DNA from: an uncultured Clostridia bacterium
GTDB taxonomy: Bacteria > Bacillota > Clostridia > TANB77 > CAG-508
DNA: 64,000 nt
Reading direction: 5' to 3'
Assembly (NCBI GenBank): GCA_934133005.1
Contig: CAKPAI010000005.1
Location: forward strand, 1-64,000
Of this stretch, positions 1-9,346 are shown piece by piece; position 1 is the first letter of the stretch, and each line of letters opens with the position of its first letter. Position numbers and translations under genes: made by a program. The notes under the pieces were generated by a model that saw only the letters and a list, made by a program, of their open reading frames with translations, ran no database searches and was not told the origin of the DNA.

Positions 1-1146
1 GGAACTACATCTAAGTCTAAAGTAGTAGCACTTTCACACGAGAATATTTGCACAAATTTAATGGATATTGGAAGTGTTTTAGACGTAAATCAAGAAGATG
101 TTTTTCTTTCTATTTTACCAATACATCATGTATTTGAATGTACAGTAGGATTTCTATTTTCGCTATATAAAGGAGCAGAAACAGTATTTTGTGATGGATT
201 AAGACACATAGTAGAAAATCTAAATGAATATCATGTGACAATTATGGCATGTGTACCAGGCATATATGAACGAATTTTCATGATGATTAGGAAAAAACTA
301 GAAAAACAAGGAAAACTTGAGGAAATATTAAAAAATGAAGAGAAATATAAAAATTGTTCTATGAAAGAAAGGAAAGAAGCATTTAAAGAAATACATGATA
401 TGCTTGGTGGAAAAATAAAACTATTTATAAGTGGTGCTGCATCCTTAGATAATACAATAGAAGAAAGGTATAGATTATTAGGAATAAACTTAGTGCAAGG
501 GTATGGCTTAACTGAAACTTCTCCTGTTGTGGCGATTGGAACAAATAAAAATTACAGATTAGGTTCAATTGGAAAAACAGTTCCAAGTGTAGAAGCAAAA
601 CTTGTAGATGTAAATGAAGAAGGAATTGGAGAGTTAGTAGTTAGAGGACCAAGCATAATGCTAGGATATTATGAGAACGAAGAAGCAAATAAAGAATCAT
701 TAAAAGAAGGTTGGTTTTATACAGGAGATTTAGCAAAAATTGACGAAGAAGGATATATATTTATATGTGGAAGAAAGAAAAGTGTAATAGTATTAAAAAA
801 TGGTAAAAACATATTCCCAGAGGAATTAGAAAACTTGGTAAACAAAATAGAAGGCGTAAAAGAAGCATTTATCTTTGGAAAAGCACAATCAGATGATGAG
901 AATAATATAAAAATAAATGTAAAGATAGTTTTTGATAGAGATGTTATAAAAGATGTTTATAAAGTTGAAAAAAATGAAGAGATATATACAGTTTTGGCAA
1001 AGAAAATTAAAGAAATCAATCAAACAATGCCATCTTATAAAGCAATAAGGGGAATAATGCTAACAGAAGAGCCACTTATTAGAACAACAACAAACAAGAT
1101 AAAAAGACAGGAGAATTTAGATGCAATTAGAAAATGTGAAAACTAA
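1..1146 (+). CDS. AMP-forming acyl-CoA/acyl-ACP synthetase, 5' end outside window
   Basis: Adenylate-forming ligase that activates a carboxylic acid, probably a fatty acid, as acyl-AMP and then as a thioester. The open frame runs back through base 1, where GTTSKSKVV matches the phosphate-binding loop of the family, so the N-terminal third lies outside the window and the ATG at 61 is internal. Visible motifs are YGLTETSPVV, YTGDLAKIDEEGY and GRKKSVIVLKNGKNIFPEE, which are the core and hinge motifs of long-chain acyl-CoA synthetases. It overlaps birA by 26 bases and leads the fatty-acid operon. A role in charging exogenous fatty acids is inferred from context. The acceptor (CoA or ACP) cannot be told from sequence. 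Confidence 0.85.
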   Translation, partial: GTTSKSKVVALSHENICTNLMDIGSVLDVNQEDVFLSILPIHHVFECTVGFLFSLYKGAETVFCDGLRHIVENLNEYHVTIMACVPGIYERIFMMIRKKLEKQGKLEEILKNEEKYKNCSMKERKEAFKEIHDMLGGKIKLFISGAASLDNTIEERYRLLGINLVQGYGLTETSPVVAIGTNKNYRLGSIGKTVPSVEAKLVDVNEEGIGELVVRGPSIMLGYYENEEANKESLKEGWFYTGDLAKIDEEGYIFICGRKKSVIVLKNGKNIFPEELENLVNKIEGVKEAFIFGKAQSDDENNIKINVKIVFDRDVIKDVYKVEKNEEIYTVLAKKIKEINQTMPSYKAIRGIMLTEEPLIRTTTNKIKRQENLDAIRKCEN

Positions 1147-1699
1147 ATTTTTAGGGAAAAATAGTATTTTTTATAATCATATAGATTCAACGCAAAATGA
1201 AATTTGGAGACTAATAGAAAGTAAAAATACTCCAAATGGAACCTTGGTATTTGCAGACATTCAAGATAAAGGAATAGGAACTCATGGAAGAGTCTGGCAT
1301 ACAGATGAAGCAAACAATATAGCATTTTCATTTTTTATAAGAACAAATTGCAATGTTCAAAAATTAGAAGGAATTACGATAGAAATCGCAAAGATAATTG
1401 TTGATATTTTAAAAAAAGAGTATGAAATTAACTTAAATATTAAAGAGCCAAATGATATTACATTTAATAATAAAAAAATAGGTGGAATTTTAACTCAGAC
1501 TAAAGTTGTTAATGAAAAAGTCAAATACTTAGTAGTTGGAATTGGAATTAATACTAATAAGGAAAAATTTACAGATGATATAAAGTATTTAGCGACATCT
1601 ATAAAAAAAGAATTTGAAATAGATGTAGATACTAAAAGATTTATAGCAGAATTTTGTAATCAATTTGAAAAAGAAATAGAAAAGAGAGGAGTTATTTAA
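1121..1699 (+). CDS. birA: biotin-[acetyl-CoA-carboxylase] ligase, catalytic domain only
   Basis: Transfers biotin through biotinyl-AMP to the lysine of the biotin carboxyl carrier protein. At 192 residues it holds only the catalytic core. DSTQNE near residue 23, GIGTHGRVWH near 51-60 (the GRGRxGRxW-type biotinyl-AMP loop) and KEPNDITFNNKKIGGIL near 108-124 are all present. No N-terminal helix-turn-helix is encoded, so it should be a monofunctional ligase and not a bio repressor. It sits in the same operon as its substrate accB, overlaps the upstream ligase gene and is 3 bases from fabD. The stop is at 1697-1699. Confidence 0.9.
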   Translation: MQLENVKTKFLGKNSIFYNHIDSTQNEIWRLIESKNTPNGTLVFADIQDKGIGTHGRVWHTDEANNIAFSFFIRTNCNVQKLEGITIEIAKIIVDILKKEYEINLNIKEPNDITFNNKKIGGILTQTKVVNEKVKYLVVGIGINTNKEKFTDDIKYLATSIKKEFEIDVDTKRFIAEFCNQFEKEIEKRGVI

Positions 1700-1702
1700 A
1701 AA

Positions 1703-2648
1703 ATGAATATTGGATTTTTATTTCCTGGTCAAGGATCTCAAAGCGTAGGAATGGGAAAAGATATATATGATGAATACGAAGAGGCAAGAAAAATATATGA
1801 AAAAGTAAAAGATATAACAGGAATAGACATTGCAAAAATATCATTTGAAGGACCAGAAGAAATATTAAATGAAACAAAATATACACAACTTGCAATTCTT
1901 ACAGAGAGCTTGGCTATATTAGAAATTTTAAAAAACAACAATATAACAGCTAATATGTCAGCAGGATTAAGCTTAGGCGAATATACAGCACTAATTAATA
2001 GTAAAGCACTTATGTTTGAAGAAGGAATAAAAGTTGTCCAAAAGCGAGGAGAATATATGCAAAAATTTCTTCCTAGCGGAGAATGGCAAATGGCAGCAAT
2101 TATAGGATTAAAGGATTGCCAAGTAGAAGATGTTTGCAAAAAAGTAAAATCAGGATTTGTAGTTCCTGCAAATTATAATTCGATAGGTCAAGTTGTAATT
2201 TCTGGAGAAAAAGAAGCAATTACTGAAGCTGAAAAAATTGCAAAAGAGATAGGTGCTAAAAAAGTAAGAATTTTAAAAACAGCAGGACCATTCCATACTG
2301 AAAAAATGATAGAAAGTTCAAATGCTTTTAGAAAAGACCTTGAAAATATTACTGTTCATAAGTTTGAAACAAAAGTGATTAAAAATATAGATGGCGAAAT
2401 TTACAAAGAGACAGACGATGTAAAAGATATTTTGGCCCGTCACATTATAAATCCAGTTAAATTTTCAAAAACAATTGAAAATATGCTAAATAAGGGAATA
2501 GATACATTTATAGAAATAGGTCCTCGGAAAAACATTATCAGGATTTGTAAAAAGAACGCCAACAAATAAAGAAATAAAAATATTAAATATTGATAATGTT
2601 TGTAGTTTACAAGCAGTATTAAAAGAATATGGAGGAAAAAATGAATAA
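1703..2648 (+). CDS. fabD: malonyl-CoA:ACP transacylase, +1 frameshift at CGG
   Basis: Transfers malonyl from CoA to acyl carrier protein. FLFPGQGSQ is at residues 5-13 and the nucleophile elbow is GLSLGEYTA, with Leu where many homologues have His. PFHTEKM carries the second catalytic His. Read in frame the gene ends early at 2569, twelve codons after the CGG at 2525-2527. Skipping C2525 gives the conserved IGPGKTLSGFVKRT and runs on to a stop at 2646-2648, a 314-residue protein of normal family length. Its last 8 bases overlap fabG. I annotate it as one gene needing +1 frameshifting, or else a sequence error. The repeated pattern in accD, pyrG, murD and the permease argues against a random error. 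Confidence 0.88.
2522..2528 (+). other. putative +1 frameshift site CCT CGG A in fabD
   Basis: Frame 0 reads Pro-CGG. Skipping C2525 reads Pro-GGA(Gly) and restores GPGKTL. No Shine-Dalgarno-like stimulator or stop codon adjoins the site. The frame-0 stop lies twelve codons downstream. Confidence 0.65.
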
Positions 2649-3375
2649 AATAGCCTTAATTACAGGAGGAACAAGAGGAATTGGAAAACAAATAGCTTTA
2701 ACATTTGCAAAAGAAGGATATAATATTGCTTTAAATTACAGAACGGAAAATGAAGACTTAAAAAATACTAAAAAAGAGATAGAAGCAAATAATGTAAAAT
2801 GTTTTGCAGTTCAAGGAGATGTAACTAATTTTAAAGACTGTGAACAATTTGTAAAACAAATTGTTGAAGAATTTGGAAATATAGATGTATTAGTCAATAA
2901 TGCAGGAATTACAAGAGATACATTGCTAATGAGAATGAAAGAAGAGGATTTTAAACAAGTTATAGATACAAATCTAATAGGCACATTTAATGTAACTAAA
3001 AATGTAATTGGAAATATGATAAAAGCAAGAAACGGAAGAATAATAAATATATCATCAGTTGTGGGAATATCAGGAAATGCGGGGCAAACAAATTATTCAG
3101 CATCAAAAGCAGGAATTATAGGATTTACTAAAAGTTTAGCAAAAGAAGTTGCCTCAAGAAATATTACTGTTAATGCAGTAGCACCAGGATTTATTGAAAC
3201 ACAAATGACAGATGTCTTAAAAGAAGATATTAAAGAAGAAATTGCAAAAAAAATTCCTCTAAAAAGAATGGGAACTCCACAAGATGTTGCAAATGTTGTC
3301 AAATTTTTAGCATCTAATGACAGTTCATATATTACAGGACAAGTAATTAATATTGATGGTGGAATGTTAATGTAA
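2641..3375 (+). CDS. fabG: 3-oxoacyl-ACP reductase
   Basis: NADPH-dependent reduction of 3-oxoacyl-ACP, a short-chain dehydrogenase. TGGTRGIG is the Rossmann glycine loop, NNAGI follows, and the catalytic set is Ser in ISSVVG with YSASKAG (Tyr-x3-Lys). The ending SSYITGQVINIDGGM is typical of FabG. I start at 2641 because GGAGG at 2631-2635 lies 5 bases before this ATG. The in-frame ATG at 2629 would place that ribosome site inside the gene. The start overlaps the end of frameshifted fabD, which supports reading fabD through to 2648. fabF follows after 14 bases. Confidence 0.95.
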   Translation: MNKIALITGGTRGIGKQIALTFAKEGYNIALNYRTENEDLKNTKKEIEANNVKCFAVQGDVTNFKDCEQFVKQIVEEFGNIDVLVNNAGITRDTLLMRMKEEDFKQVIDTNLIGTFNVTKNVIGNMIKARNGRIINISSVVGISGNAGQTNYSASKAGIIGFTKSLAKEVASRNITVNAVAPGFIETQMTDVLKEDIKEEIAKKIPLKRMGTPQDVANVVKFLASNDSSYITGQVINIDGGMLM

Positions 3376-3389
3376 GGAGAAAATAAAAA

Positions 3390-4631
3390 ATGGAAAAAAG
3401 AGTAGTTATAACAGGACTTGGAGCAATCACTCCAATAGGAAATAATGTAGATGAAACATGGAAAGGAATAGAAAATAAAGAATGTGGAATTGATAAAATT
3501 TCACTATTTGATAGTAGTAATTTTAAAACGAGTTTATGTGCGGAAGTGAAAAATTATAATCCTTTAGATTATTTTGAACCAAAACAAGCAAAAAGATTAG
3601 ACAGATCTTCACAATTTGCACTAATAGCAGCAAGAGAAGCAGTAAAAAATAGTGGAATAACTTCAGAAAATACAGATTTTAAAAAAGTTGGTATTTTTGT
3701 AAGTACAGGAATTGGAGGTTTAATAACAATTCAAAATCAATGTGAGATAAACTATGAAAAAGGAAATAATAGGGTATCTCCGATGTTTATACCAATGGCA
3801 ATAGCAAATATGCCAGCTGGAAACATTTCAATAGAATTTGGATTTAAAGGTGAATCTATGGCAATTGTTACAGCTTGTAGTTCTTCAACACATGCAATAG
3901 GAGAAGGCTACAAAACAATAAAACATGGATATGAGGATGTTGTAGTAGCAGGAGGCACAGAAGCTTCTATTTGTTCTATTGGAATAGCAGGTTTTGAAAA
4001 CATGAAAGCACTATGTACATCTACAGATAAAAATAGAGCAAGTATTCCATTTGATAAAGAAAGAAGTGGCTTTGTTATGGGTGAAGGAAGTGGAATACTG
4101 GTTTTAGAAGAATTGGAACATGCTAAAAAAAGAAATGCTAAAATATATGCAGAAGTTATTGGATTTGGTTCAACTTCAGATGCTTACCATATAACATCTC
4201 CATGTCCTGATGGAGAAGGTGGCGCAAATGCAATGATAAGAGCAATGAAAGATGCAAAGATAAAACCAGAAAATATAGATTATATAAATGCACATGGAAC
4301 GTCAACACATTTAAATGATTTGACAGAAACAATGGCTATAAAAACAGCATTAGGAAAAGCAAGTAAAACAGTAATGATAAGTTCTACAAAGGGAAATATA
4401 GGACATCTTTTGGGAGCTGCAGGAGCAGTAGAAGCAATTTTGAGTGTAAAAGCAATGGAAAATGAGTTAGTACCACCAACGATAAATTATAAAGAAAAAG
4501 ATGAAGAATGTGATTTAGATATTGTTCCAAATGAGCCAAGAAAAGCTAAATTAAATATTGTTATGTCAAATTCACTTGGATTTGGAGGACATAATTCTAG
4601 TATTATCCTAAAAAAGTGGGAGGAAAAATAA
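3390..4631 (+). CDS. fabF: beta-ketoacyl-ACP synthase II
   Basis: Condensing enzyme that elongates acyl-ACP with malonyl-ACP. The thiolase-fold catalytic triad is clear: Cys in TACSSSTHAIGEG near residue 164, His in NAHGTSTHLND near 304, and His in KGNIGHLLGAAG near 341. Length is 413 residues, normal for FabF. VITGLGAITPIGN at the N terminus and NSLGFGGHNSS at the C terminus are family signatures. It lies between fabG and accB with no gap before accB. No fabH initiator synthase or acpP is present in the window, so those must be elsewhere or upstream of base 1. Confidence 0.95.
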   Translation: MEKRVVITGLGAITPIGNNVDETWKGIENKECGIDKISLFDSSNFKTSLCAEVKNYNPLDYFEPKQAKRLDRSSQFALIAAREAVKNSGITSENTDFKKVGIFVSTGIGGLITIQNQCEINYEKGNNRVSPMFIPMAIANMPAGNISIEFGFKGESMAIVTACSSSTHAIGEGYKTIKHGYEDVVVAGGTEASICSIGIAGFENMKALCTSTDKNRASIPFDKERSGFVMGEGSGILVLEELEHAKKRNAKIYAEVIGFGSTSDAYHITSPCPDGEGGANAMIRAMKDAKIKPENIDYINAHGTSTHLNDLTETMAIKTALGKASKTVMISSTKGNIGHLLGAAGAVEAILSVKAMENELVPPTINYKEKDEECDLDIVPNEPRKAKLNIVMSNSLGFGGHNSSIILKKWEEK

Positions 4632-5075
4632 ATGGAATATGAAAAAATTAAACAGCTAATAGAGGAGATGGGAAATTCGAAACTAACAGAAGTTGATATT
4701 GAATTTCCAGATGGTACTAAAATTAGTATGAAAAAAGATAATGTTAAGGAAAGAGTAATTCAAGAAATTCAAGATACAACAGCAATAAAAAATAGTGATA
4801 ATATTACTAAAGAAACAAAAAAAGAAGAAAAAGGAAATATAGTAAAGTCACCAATGGTTGGAACTTTTTATTTAAAATCTTCTCCTACGGCAGAACCTTA
4901 TGTTGAAATTGGAAAAGAAGTAAAAAAAGGTGACGTTCTTTGCATTGTTGAAGCTATGAAGTTAATGAACGAAATTGAGTCAGAATATACTGGAAAAGTT
5001 ACAGAAATCTTAGTAAAAGATGGTGAAACAGTAGAATATGGAACACCATTATTTAGAATAGAAGGTGAAAATTAA
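4632..5075 (+). CDS. accB: biotin carboxyl carrier protein of acetyl-CoA carboxylase
   Basis: Carries biotin between the AccC carboxylase and the AccA/AccD transferase. The C-terminal biotinyl domain has VEAMKLMNEIES, with the lysine biotinylated by BirA, and SPMVGTFYLKSSP at its start. A charged, flexible linker (about residues 40-70) joins a short N-terminal helix region to this domain, as in other AccB proteins. Length is 147 residues. The stop TAA and the ATG of fabZ overlap (TAATG at 5072-5076), so the pair is probably translationally coupled. It lies directly after fabF. Confidence 0.95.
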   Translation: MEYEKIKQLIEEMGNSKLTEVDIEFPDGTKISMKKDNVKERVIQEIQDTTAIKNSDNITKETKKEEKGNIVKSPMVGTFYLKSSPTAEPYVEIGKEVKKGDVLCIVEAMKLMNEIESEYTGKVTEILVKDGETVEYGTPLFRIEGEN

Positions 5076-5497
5076 TGTTAAATAAAGAAGAAATTAAAAA
5101 CATTATTCCACAAAGAGATCCATTTTTAATGATTGATGAAGTAGAAGAGTATGTGCCAGGAGAATCAGCAATAGCATATAAAAATGTAAATGCACAAGAA
5201 TGGTATTTTAAAGGTCATTTTCCAGGAAATCCAATTATGCCTGGAGTGCTAATTGCAGAAAGTTTAGCTCAAACAGGAGCAGTTGCAATTCTCTCAATGA
5301 ATGAGAATAAAGGAAAAAATGCTCTGTTTGGTGGAATAGATAAAATGAAATTCAAGAAAATGGTTGTACCAGGAGACAGATTAAAACTAGAAGTAAGAAT
5401 TATAAAAAGAAAAGGACCAATTGGTGTAGGAGAAGCAATAGCAACAGTTAATGAAAAAATTGTAGCTAAAGGTGAATTAACATTTGCATTGGTTTAA
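5075..5497 (+). CDS. fabZ: 3-hydroxyacyl-ACP dehydratase
   Basis: Dehydrates 3-hydroxyacyl-ACP to trans-2-enoyl-ACP in the elongation cycle. The hot-dog fold signature is clear: IPQRDPFLMIDEV at residues 10-22 and GHFPGNPIMPGVLIAESLAQ near 48-67, with the catalytic His in GHFPG and the Glu in IAESLAQ. It has 140 residues, the usual FabZ size, with no FabA-type extension, so it is a dehydratase and not an isomerase. It is coupled to accB by a TAATG overlap. accC follows after 39 bases with its own AAAGAGG ribosome site. Confidence 0.95.
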   Translation: MLNKEEIKNIIPQRDPFLMIDEVEEYVPGESAIAYKNVNAQEWYFKGHFPGNPIMPGVLIAESLAQTGAVAILSMNENKGKNALFGGIDKMKFKKMVVPGDRLKLEVRIIKRKGPIGVGEAIATVNEKIVAKGELTFALV

Positions 5498-5536
5498 GGT
5501 TATTAAGAATTAAAAAGTTGAAAGAGGTAGAAATAA

Positions 5537-6892
5537 ATGAATAAAATATTAATTGCAAATCGTGGCGAAATTGCAGTTCGTATTATAAGAGCATGCAAAG
5601 AAATGAATATAAAAACTGTTGCAGTTTATTCAGAAATAGATAAAGATGCTTTGCATACCCGTTTAGCAGATGAGGCTATTTGCATTGGCCCAGCTCAAGC
5701 TAATAAAAGTTATTTAAACATAAAAAATATTATACAGGCAGCTTATATAACAAAAGCAGATAGTATTCATCCTGGTTTTGGATTTTTATCTGAAAATTCA
5801 AAATTTGCTCAAATATGTGAAGAATCAAACATAAAATTTATTGGACCAAAGTCAGAAATTATTGAATTATTAGGAAATAAATCTAATGCAAAAGAGATGA
5901 TGAAAAAAGCTGGAGTTCCTGTTATACCAGGTTCAGATGGAAGTGTAAAAGGATTAAAAGACGCATTAGAGATAGCAGAAAAAATAGGTTATCCTGTTAT
6001 GTTAAAAGCCGCAGCAGGTGGCGGTGGCAAAGGCATTAGAGTTGCAAATACTGCAGAAGAATTAGAAAAAGAGTATGAAATAGTAAAACAAGAAGCAAAG
6101 AACTCTTTTAATGATGATGAAATATATATAGAAAAGTTTATTTCAAATCCAAGGCATGTTGAAATTCAGATATTAGCAGATGAACATGGAAATGTAATTC
6201 ATTTAGGAGAAAGAGATTGTACTATTCAAAGAAATCATCAAAAAGTAATAGAAGAAACGCCATCTACTGCTATTGATGAAAAGACAAGAAACAAAATGGG
6301 AAATGCGGCCATAAAAGCAGCTAAAACAGCTGGATATACAAGTCTTGGAACAGTAGAATTTTTAGTAGATAAAGACAACAACTTTTATTTTATGGAGATG
6401 AATACAAGAATTCAAGTAGAACATCCAATTACTGAGATGAGAACAGGAATAGATTTAGTAAAGACACAAATAAAAATTGCAACAGGTGAAGAGCTTAAAA
6501 TAAAACAAAAAGATGTAGAATTTAAAGGACATTCTATAGAATGTAGACTAAATGCTGAAAATCCAAGTAAAAAATTTATGCCATGTCCAGGACTAATAAA
6601 AGGTCTGCATTTTCCAGGAGGAAATGGAGTAAGAATAGATAGTGCAATTTATGAAGGATATACAATTCCAGCAAACTATGATTCGATGATTGCAAAGCTT
6701 ATTACTTTTGGAACAAATAGAAATGAAGCAATTAGTAAGATGAAAAGAGTATTAGAGGAATTAGTTGTAGAAGGAATACAAACGAATCAAGATTTTTTAT
6801 TTGAAATAATTAAAAATCCTAATTTTATTAGGGGAAATTTTGATACCTCATTTATAGAAAAAGAGATATTAAAAAAGGAGAATGGTAAATGA
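5537..6892 (+). CDS. accC: acetyl-CoA carboxylase, biotin carboxylase subunit
   Basis: ATP-dependent carboxylation of the biotin on AccB. The N-terminal domain opens with ILIANRGEIAVRIIRAC. The ATP-grasp domain has the glycine-rich loop KAAAGGGGKGIR near residues 158-169, with ERDCTIQRNHQKVIEE and MNTRIQVEHPITE as catalytic and biotin-site motifs. Length is 451 residues, normal for AccC. Its TGA overlaps the accD ATG in an ATGA (6889-6892), so the subunits are translationally coupled. The biotin carboxylase and carrier are separate genes, as usual in bacteria. Confidence 0.96.
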   Translation: MNKILIANRGEIAVRIIRACKEMNIKTVAVYSEIDKDALHTRLADEAICIGPAQANKSYLNIKNIIQAAYITKADSIHPGFGFLSENSKFAQICEESNIKFIGPKSEIIELLGNKSNAKEMMKKAGVPVIPGSDGSVKGLKDALEIAEKIGYPVMLKAAAGGGGKGIRVANTAEELEKEYEIVKQEAKNSFNDDEIYIEKFISNPRHVEIQILADEHGNVIHLGERDCTIQRNHQKVIEETPSTAIDEKTRNKMGNAAIKAAKTAGYTSLGTVEFLVDKDNNFYFMEMNTRIQVEHPITEMRTGIDLVKTQIKIATGEELKIKQKDVEFKGHSIECRLNAENPSKKFMPCPGLIKGLHFPGGNGVRIDSAIYEGYTIPANYDSMIAKLITFGTNRNEAISKMKRVLEELVVEGIQTNQDFLFEIIKNPNFIRGNFDTSFIEKEILKKENGK

Positions 6893-7738
6893 TCGTAGAC
6901 AAAATAAAGAAAAGACAAGTACCAACAAATCATAAAACTTCCAATATAGACATACCAGTAGGAAAATGGATAAAATGTGAAGAGTGTAAAGAAATACTAT
7001 ATAAAGAAAATGTTAGAAATAATTTAAACATTTGCCCCAATTGTGGACATTATTTTAGAATGCATATAGATAGAAGGCTAGAATTAATATTAGATAAAAA
7101 TACATATAAAAAGTTTGATTTAAATATAGAAACAACTAATCCTTTGGAACTAGAAGATTACCCTAAAAAATTAAAAATATTAAGAGAAAAAACAGGTTTA
7201 CCAGAAGCTGTTTCCTGTCGGAATTGGTAAAATTAAAGGTGAAGATGTTGTTATATGTATTATGGATAGTGGCTTTCTAATGGGAAGCATGGGTATTGTT
7301 GTAGGTGAAAAAATAACATATGCTATTGAGCAAGCAATAGAAAAAAGATTACCACTTATTATATTTTCTACCTCAGGCGGGGCTAGAATGCAAGAAGGAA
7401 TTATATCTTTAATGCAAATGGCTAAAACTACAGCTGCACTTACAAAATTAGATAAAGCAGGGTTATTATATATAGCAGTTCTAACAGATCCAACATATGG
7501 AGGGGTTACAGCTTCATTTGCAAGCCTAGGAGACATTGTTTTAGCAGAACCACATGCCATGATAGGATTTGCTGGTCAAAGAGTAATAAAACAAACAATA
7601 GGAGAAGAATTGCCAGAAGGTTTTCAAACAGCTGAATTTCTATTAGAACATGGTTTTATAGATAAGATAGTTGAAAGAAGAGATTTAAAAGATACTATTT
7701 ATAAATTAATTATGTTTCATAAAGGAGGCAAAAATTAA
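6889..7738 (+). CDS. accD: acetyl-CoA carboxylase carboxyltransferase beta, +1 frameshift at CGG
   Basis: Zinc-ribbon beta subunit of the carboxyltransferase that makes malonyl-CoA. A four-cysteine ribbon (CEEC about residues 30-33, CPNC about 50-53) precedes the crotonase fold with FLMGSMG, SGGARMQEG and PTYGGVTASFA. In frame 0 it stops at 7230, three codons after the CGG at 7219-7221. Skipping C7219 gives EAVSCGIGKIKG and an intact 282-residue protein ending at 7738 in a TAATG overlap with accA. The second half has no good start of its own. This is the same extra-C-before-GGA pattern as fabD and pyrG. Loss of AccD should be lethal, so read-through by frameshifting or a sequencing artefact are the realistic options. 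Confidence 0.9.
7216..7222 (+). other. putative +1 frameshift site TGT CGG A in accD
   Basis: Frame 0 reads Cys-CGG-Asn-Trp-stop. Skipping C7219 reads Cys-GGA(Gly) and continues to the full carboxyltransferase domain. This has the shortest frame-0 tail of the five sites. Confidence 0.65.
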
Positions 7739-8568
7739 TGGAAAATACAAAAATATCAGCTTGGGAAAAAGTAGAAATAGCAAGAGATCCTAAAAGGAAA
7801 ACTTCACTTGATTATGTAGAGGAAATATTTGATGATTTTATAGAATTACATGGAGATAGAAATGCTAAAGATGATAAAGCCATAGTATGTGGATTGGCCC
7901 AAATAGAAAAACAGAATTTTACAATTATAGCAGAGCAAAAAGGAAGGACGACAAAAGAAAATATAGAAAGAAACTTTGGAATGCCAAATCCTGAAAGTTA
8001 TAGAAAAGCAATAAGATTTATGAAACAGGCTGAAAAATTTAAAAGACCTGTAATTACTTTTATTGATACAAAAGGAGCATATCCAGGAATAGAAGCAGAA
8101 GAAAAAGGTCAAGGAGAAGCCATTGCTAGATCTATGTTTGAAATGGCAAAGCTCAAAGTACCAATTATATCAATTGTAATTGGAGAAGGTTCAAGCGGAG
8201 GAGCTTTAGCAATTGGAGTTGCAAATAAGGTTTTTATGCTAGAAAATGCTATTTATTCAATTCTTTCACCAGAAGGTTATAGCAGTATTTTATGGAAAGA
8301 CGCATCTAGGTTTAAAGAAGCTGCAGAAAAAATGAAATTAACTGCAAATGACTTATTTGAACTAAAAGTAATAGATAAAATTATAAAAGAGCCCCAAGAA
8401 AATAGTGAAGAAAATTTTAAAAAAGTTTCCTATAATTTAAAAAAAGAAATACAAAAAGAGATAAAACAAATGCAAAGTTTAAATGAAGAGGAAATTGTAG
8501 AAAATAGATATGCAAAATTTAGAAATATGGGTGAGTTTAAGGAGATACAAGATGTTATTAAAAGATAA
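7738..8568 (+). CDS. accA: acetyl-CoA carboxylase carboxyltransferase alpha
   Basis: Partner of AccD in transferring carboxyl from biotin to acetyl-CoA. The crotonase-fold signatures GYRKA-type (here ESYRKAIRFMKQAEKF), FIDTKGAYPGIEAEEKGQGE and IGEGSSGGALAIGVANKV are present, with LSPEGYSSILWKD following. It has 276 residues, somewhat shorter than the E. coli protein at the N terminus but typical for clostridia. The 3' end overlaps the chosen fabI start by 17 bases. It completes an accB-C-D-A set inside one operon. Confidence 0.95.
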   Translation: MENTKISAWEKVEIARDPKRKTSLDYVEEIFDDFIELHGDRNAKDDKAIVCGLAQIEKQNFTIIAEQKGRTTKENIERNFGMPNPESYRKAIRFMKQAEKFKRPVITFIDTKGAYPGIEAEEKGQGEAIARSMFEMAKLKVPIISIVIGEGSSGGALAIGVANKVFMLENAIYSILSPEGYSSILWKDASRFKEAAEKMKLTANDLFELKVIDKIIKEPQENSEENFKKVSYNLKKEIQKEIKQMQSLNEEEIVENRYAKFRNMGEFKEIQDVIKR

Positions 8569-9325
8569 AAAAATATTAATAATGGGAATTAGAAACAAAT
8601 GGAGTATTGCTTATGGCATTGCGAAATCAGCTTATGAAAATGGAGCAAAATTAATTTTTACTTATATGAGAGAGGAAAATAAAGAAAAAATAGAAGAGTT
8701 AATTAGCGAATTCAAAGGTAGTAAAGCTTATATATTAAATGGTGCGTCAGAAGATGAATTAGTTAAAGAAGTATTTACAAAAATAAAAGAAGAAAATGGC
8801 AAATTAGATGGAATTGTACATGCCATTGCACATGCAAATACTGAAGATCTAAGAAATGACTTTATTTTTACAAGCAAAGAAGGATATTCTCATGCAGTAG
8901 ATGTTAGCAGCTATTCTTTTGTATTAGTTGCACGAATGGCTAAAGAACTAGATATGCTAAATGAAAATGCAACTTTAGTTACTTTAACATATCATGGTTC
9001 TACTAAAGTTCTTGATGGTTATAATGTTATGGGAGTTGCCAAAGCAGCACTAGAAGCTAGTGTTAGATATTTAGCAAACAACTTAGGAAAAGATGGAATA
9101 AGAGTAAATGCAATATCAGCAGGTCCAATAAAGACATTATCAGCTAAAGGAATTAAGGACTTTAGTTCAATATTAACTATTGTTGAAGAAAAAGCACCAC
9201 TACACAGAAATGTAACAACCGAGCAAGTTGGAAATGTAGCAACATTTTTATTAAGTAATATGTCAGATTCAATAACAGGGCAAGTTATATATGCCGATAG
9301 TGGCTATAATATTATGGGAGTTTAA
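8552..9325 (+). CDS. fabI: enoyl-ACP reductase (NADH), FabI type
   Basis: Reduces trans-2-enoyl-ACP, the last step of the elongation cycle. It is an SDR-type enzyme with MGIRNKWSIAYGIAK as the atypical FabI dinucleotide loop. The catalytic pair lies in YNVMGVAKAALEAS (Tyr-x6-Lys spacing), and AGPIKTLSAKGI is the substrate-loop signature. I start at 8552, inside the accA end, because AAGGAGA at 8539-8545 fits this ATG and the protein then begins MLLKDKKILIMG as FabI proteins do. A longer reading from 8510 has no ribosome site. The neighbour at 9347 may be a second, flavin-type enoyl reductase. Confidence 0.92.
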   Translation: MLLKDKKILIMGIRNKWSIAYGIAKSAYENGAKLIFTYMREENKEKIEELISEFKGSKAYILNGASEDELVKEVFTKIKEENGKLDGIVHAIAHANTEDLRNDFIFTSKEGYSHAVDVSSYSFVLVARMAKELDMLNENATLVTLTYHGSTKVLDGYNVMGVAKAALEASVRYLANNLGKDGIRVNAISAGPIKTLSAKGIKDFSSILTIVEEKAPLHRNVTTEQVGNVATFLLSNMSDSITGQVIYADSGYNIMGV

Positions 9326-9346
9326 TTTTAAAGGGAAAGGATAGCT

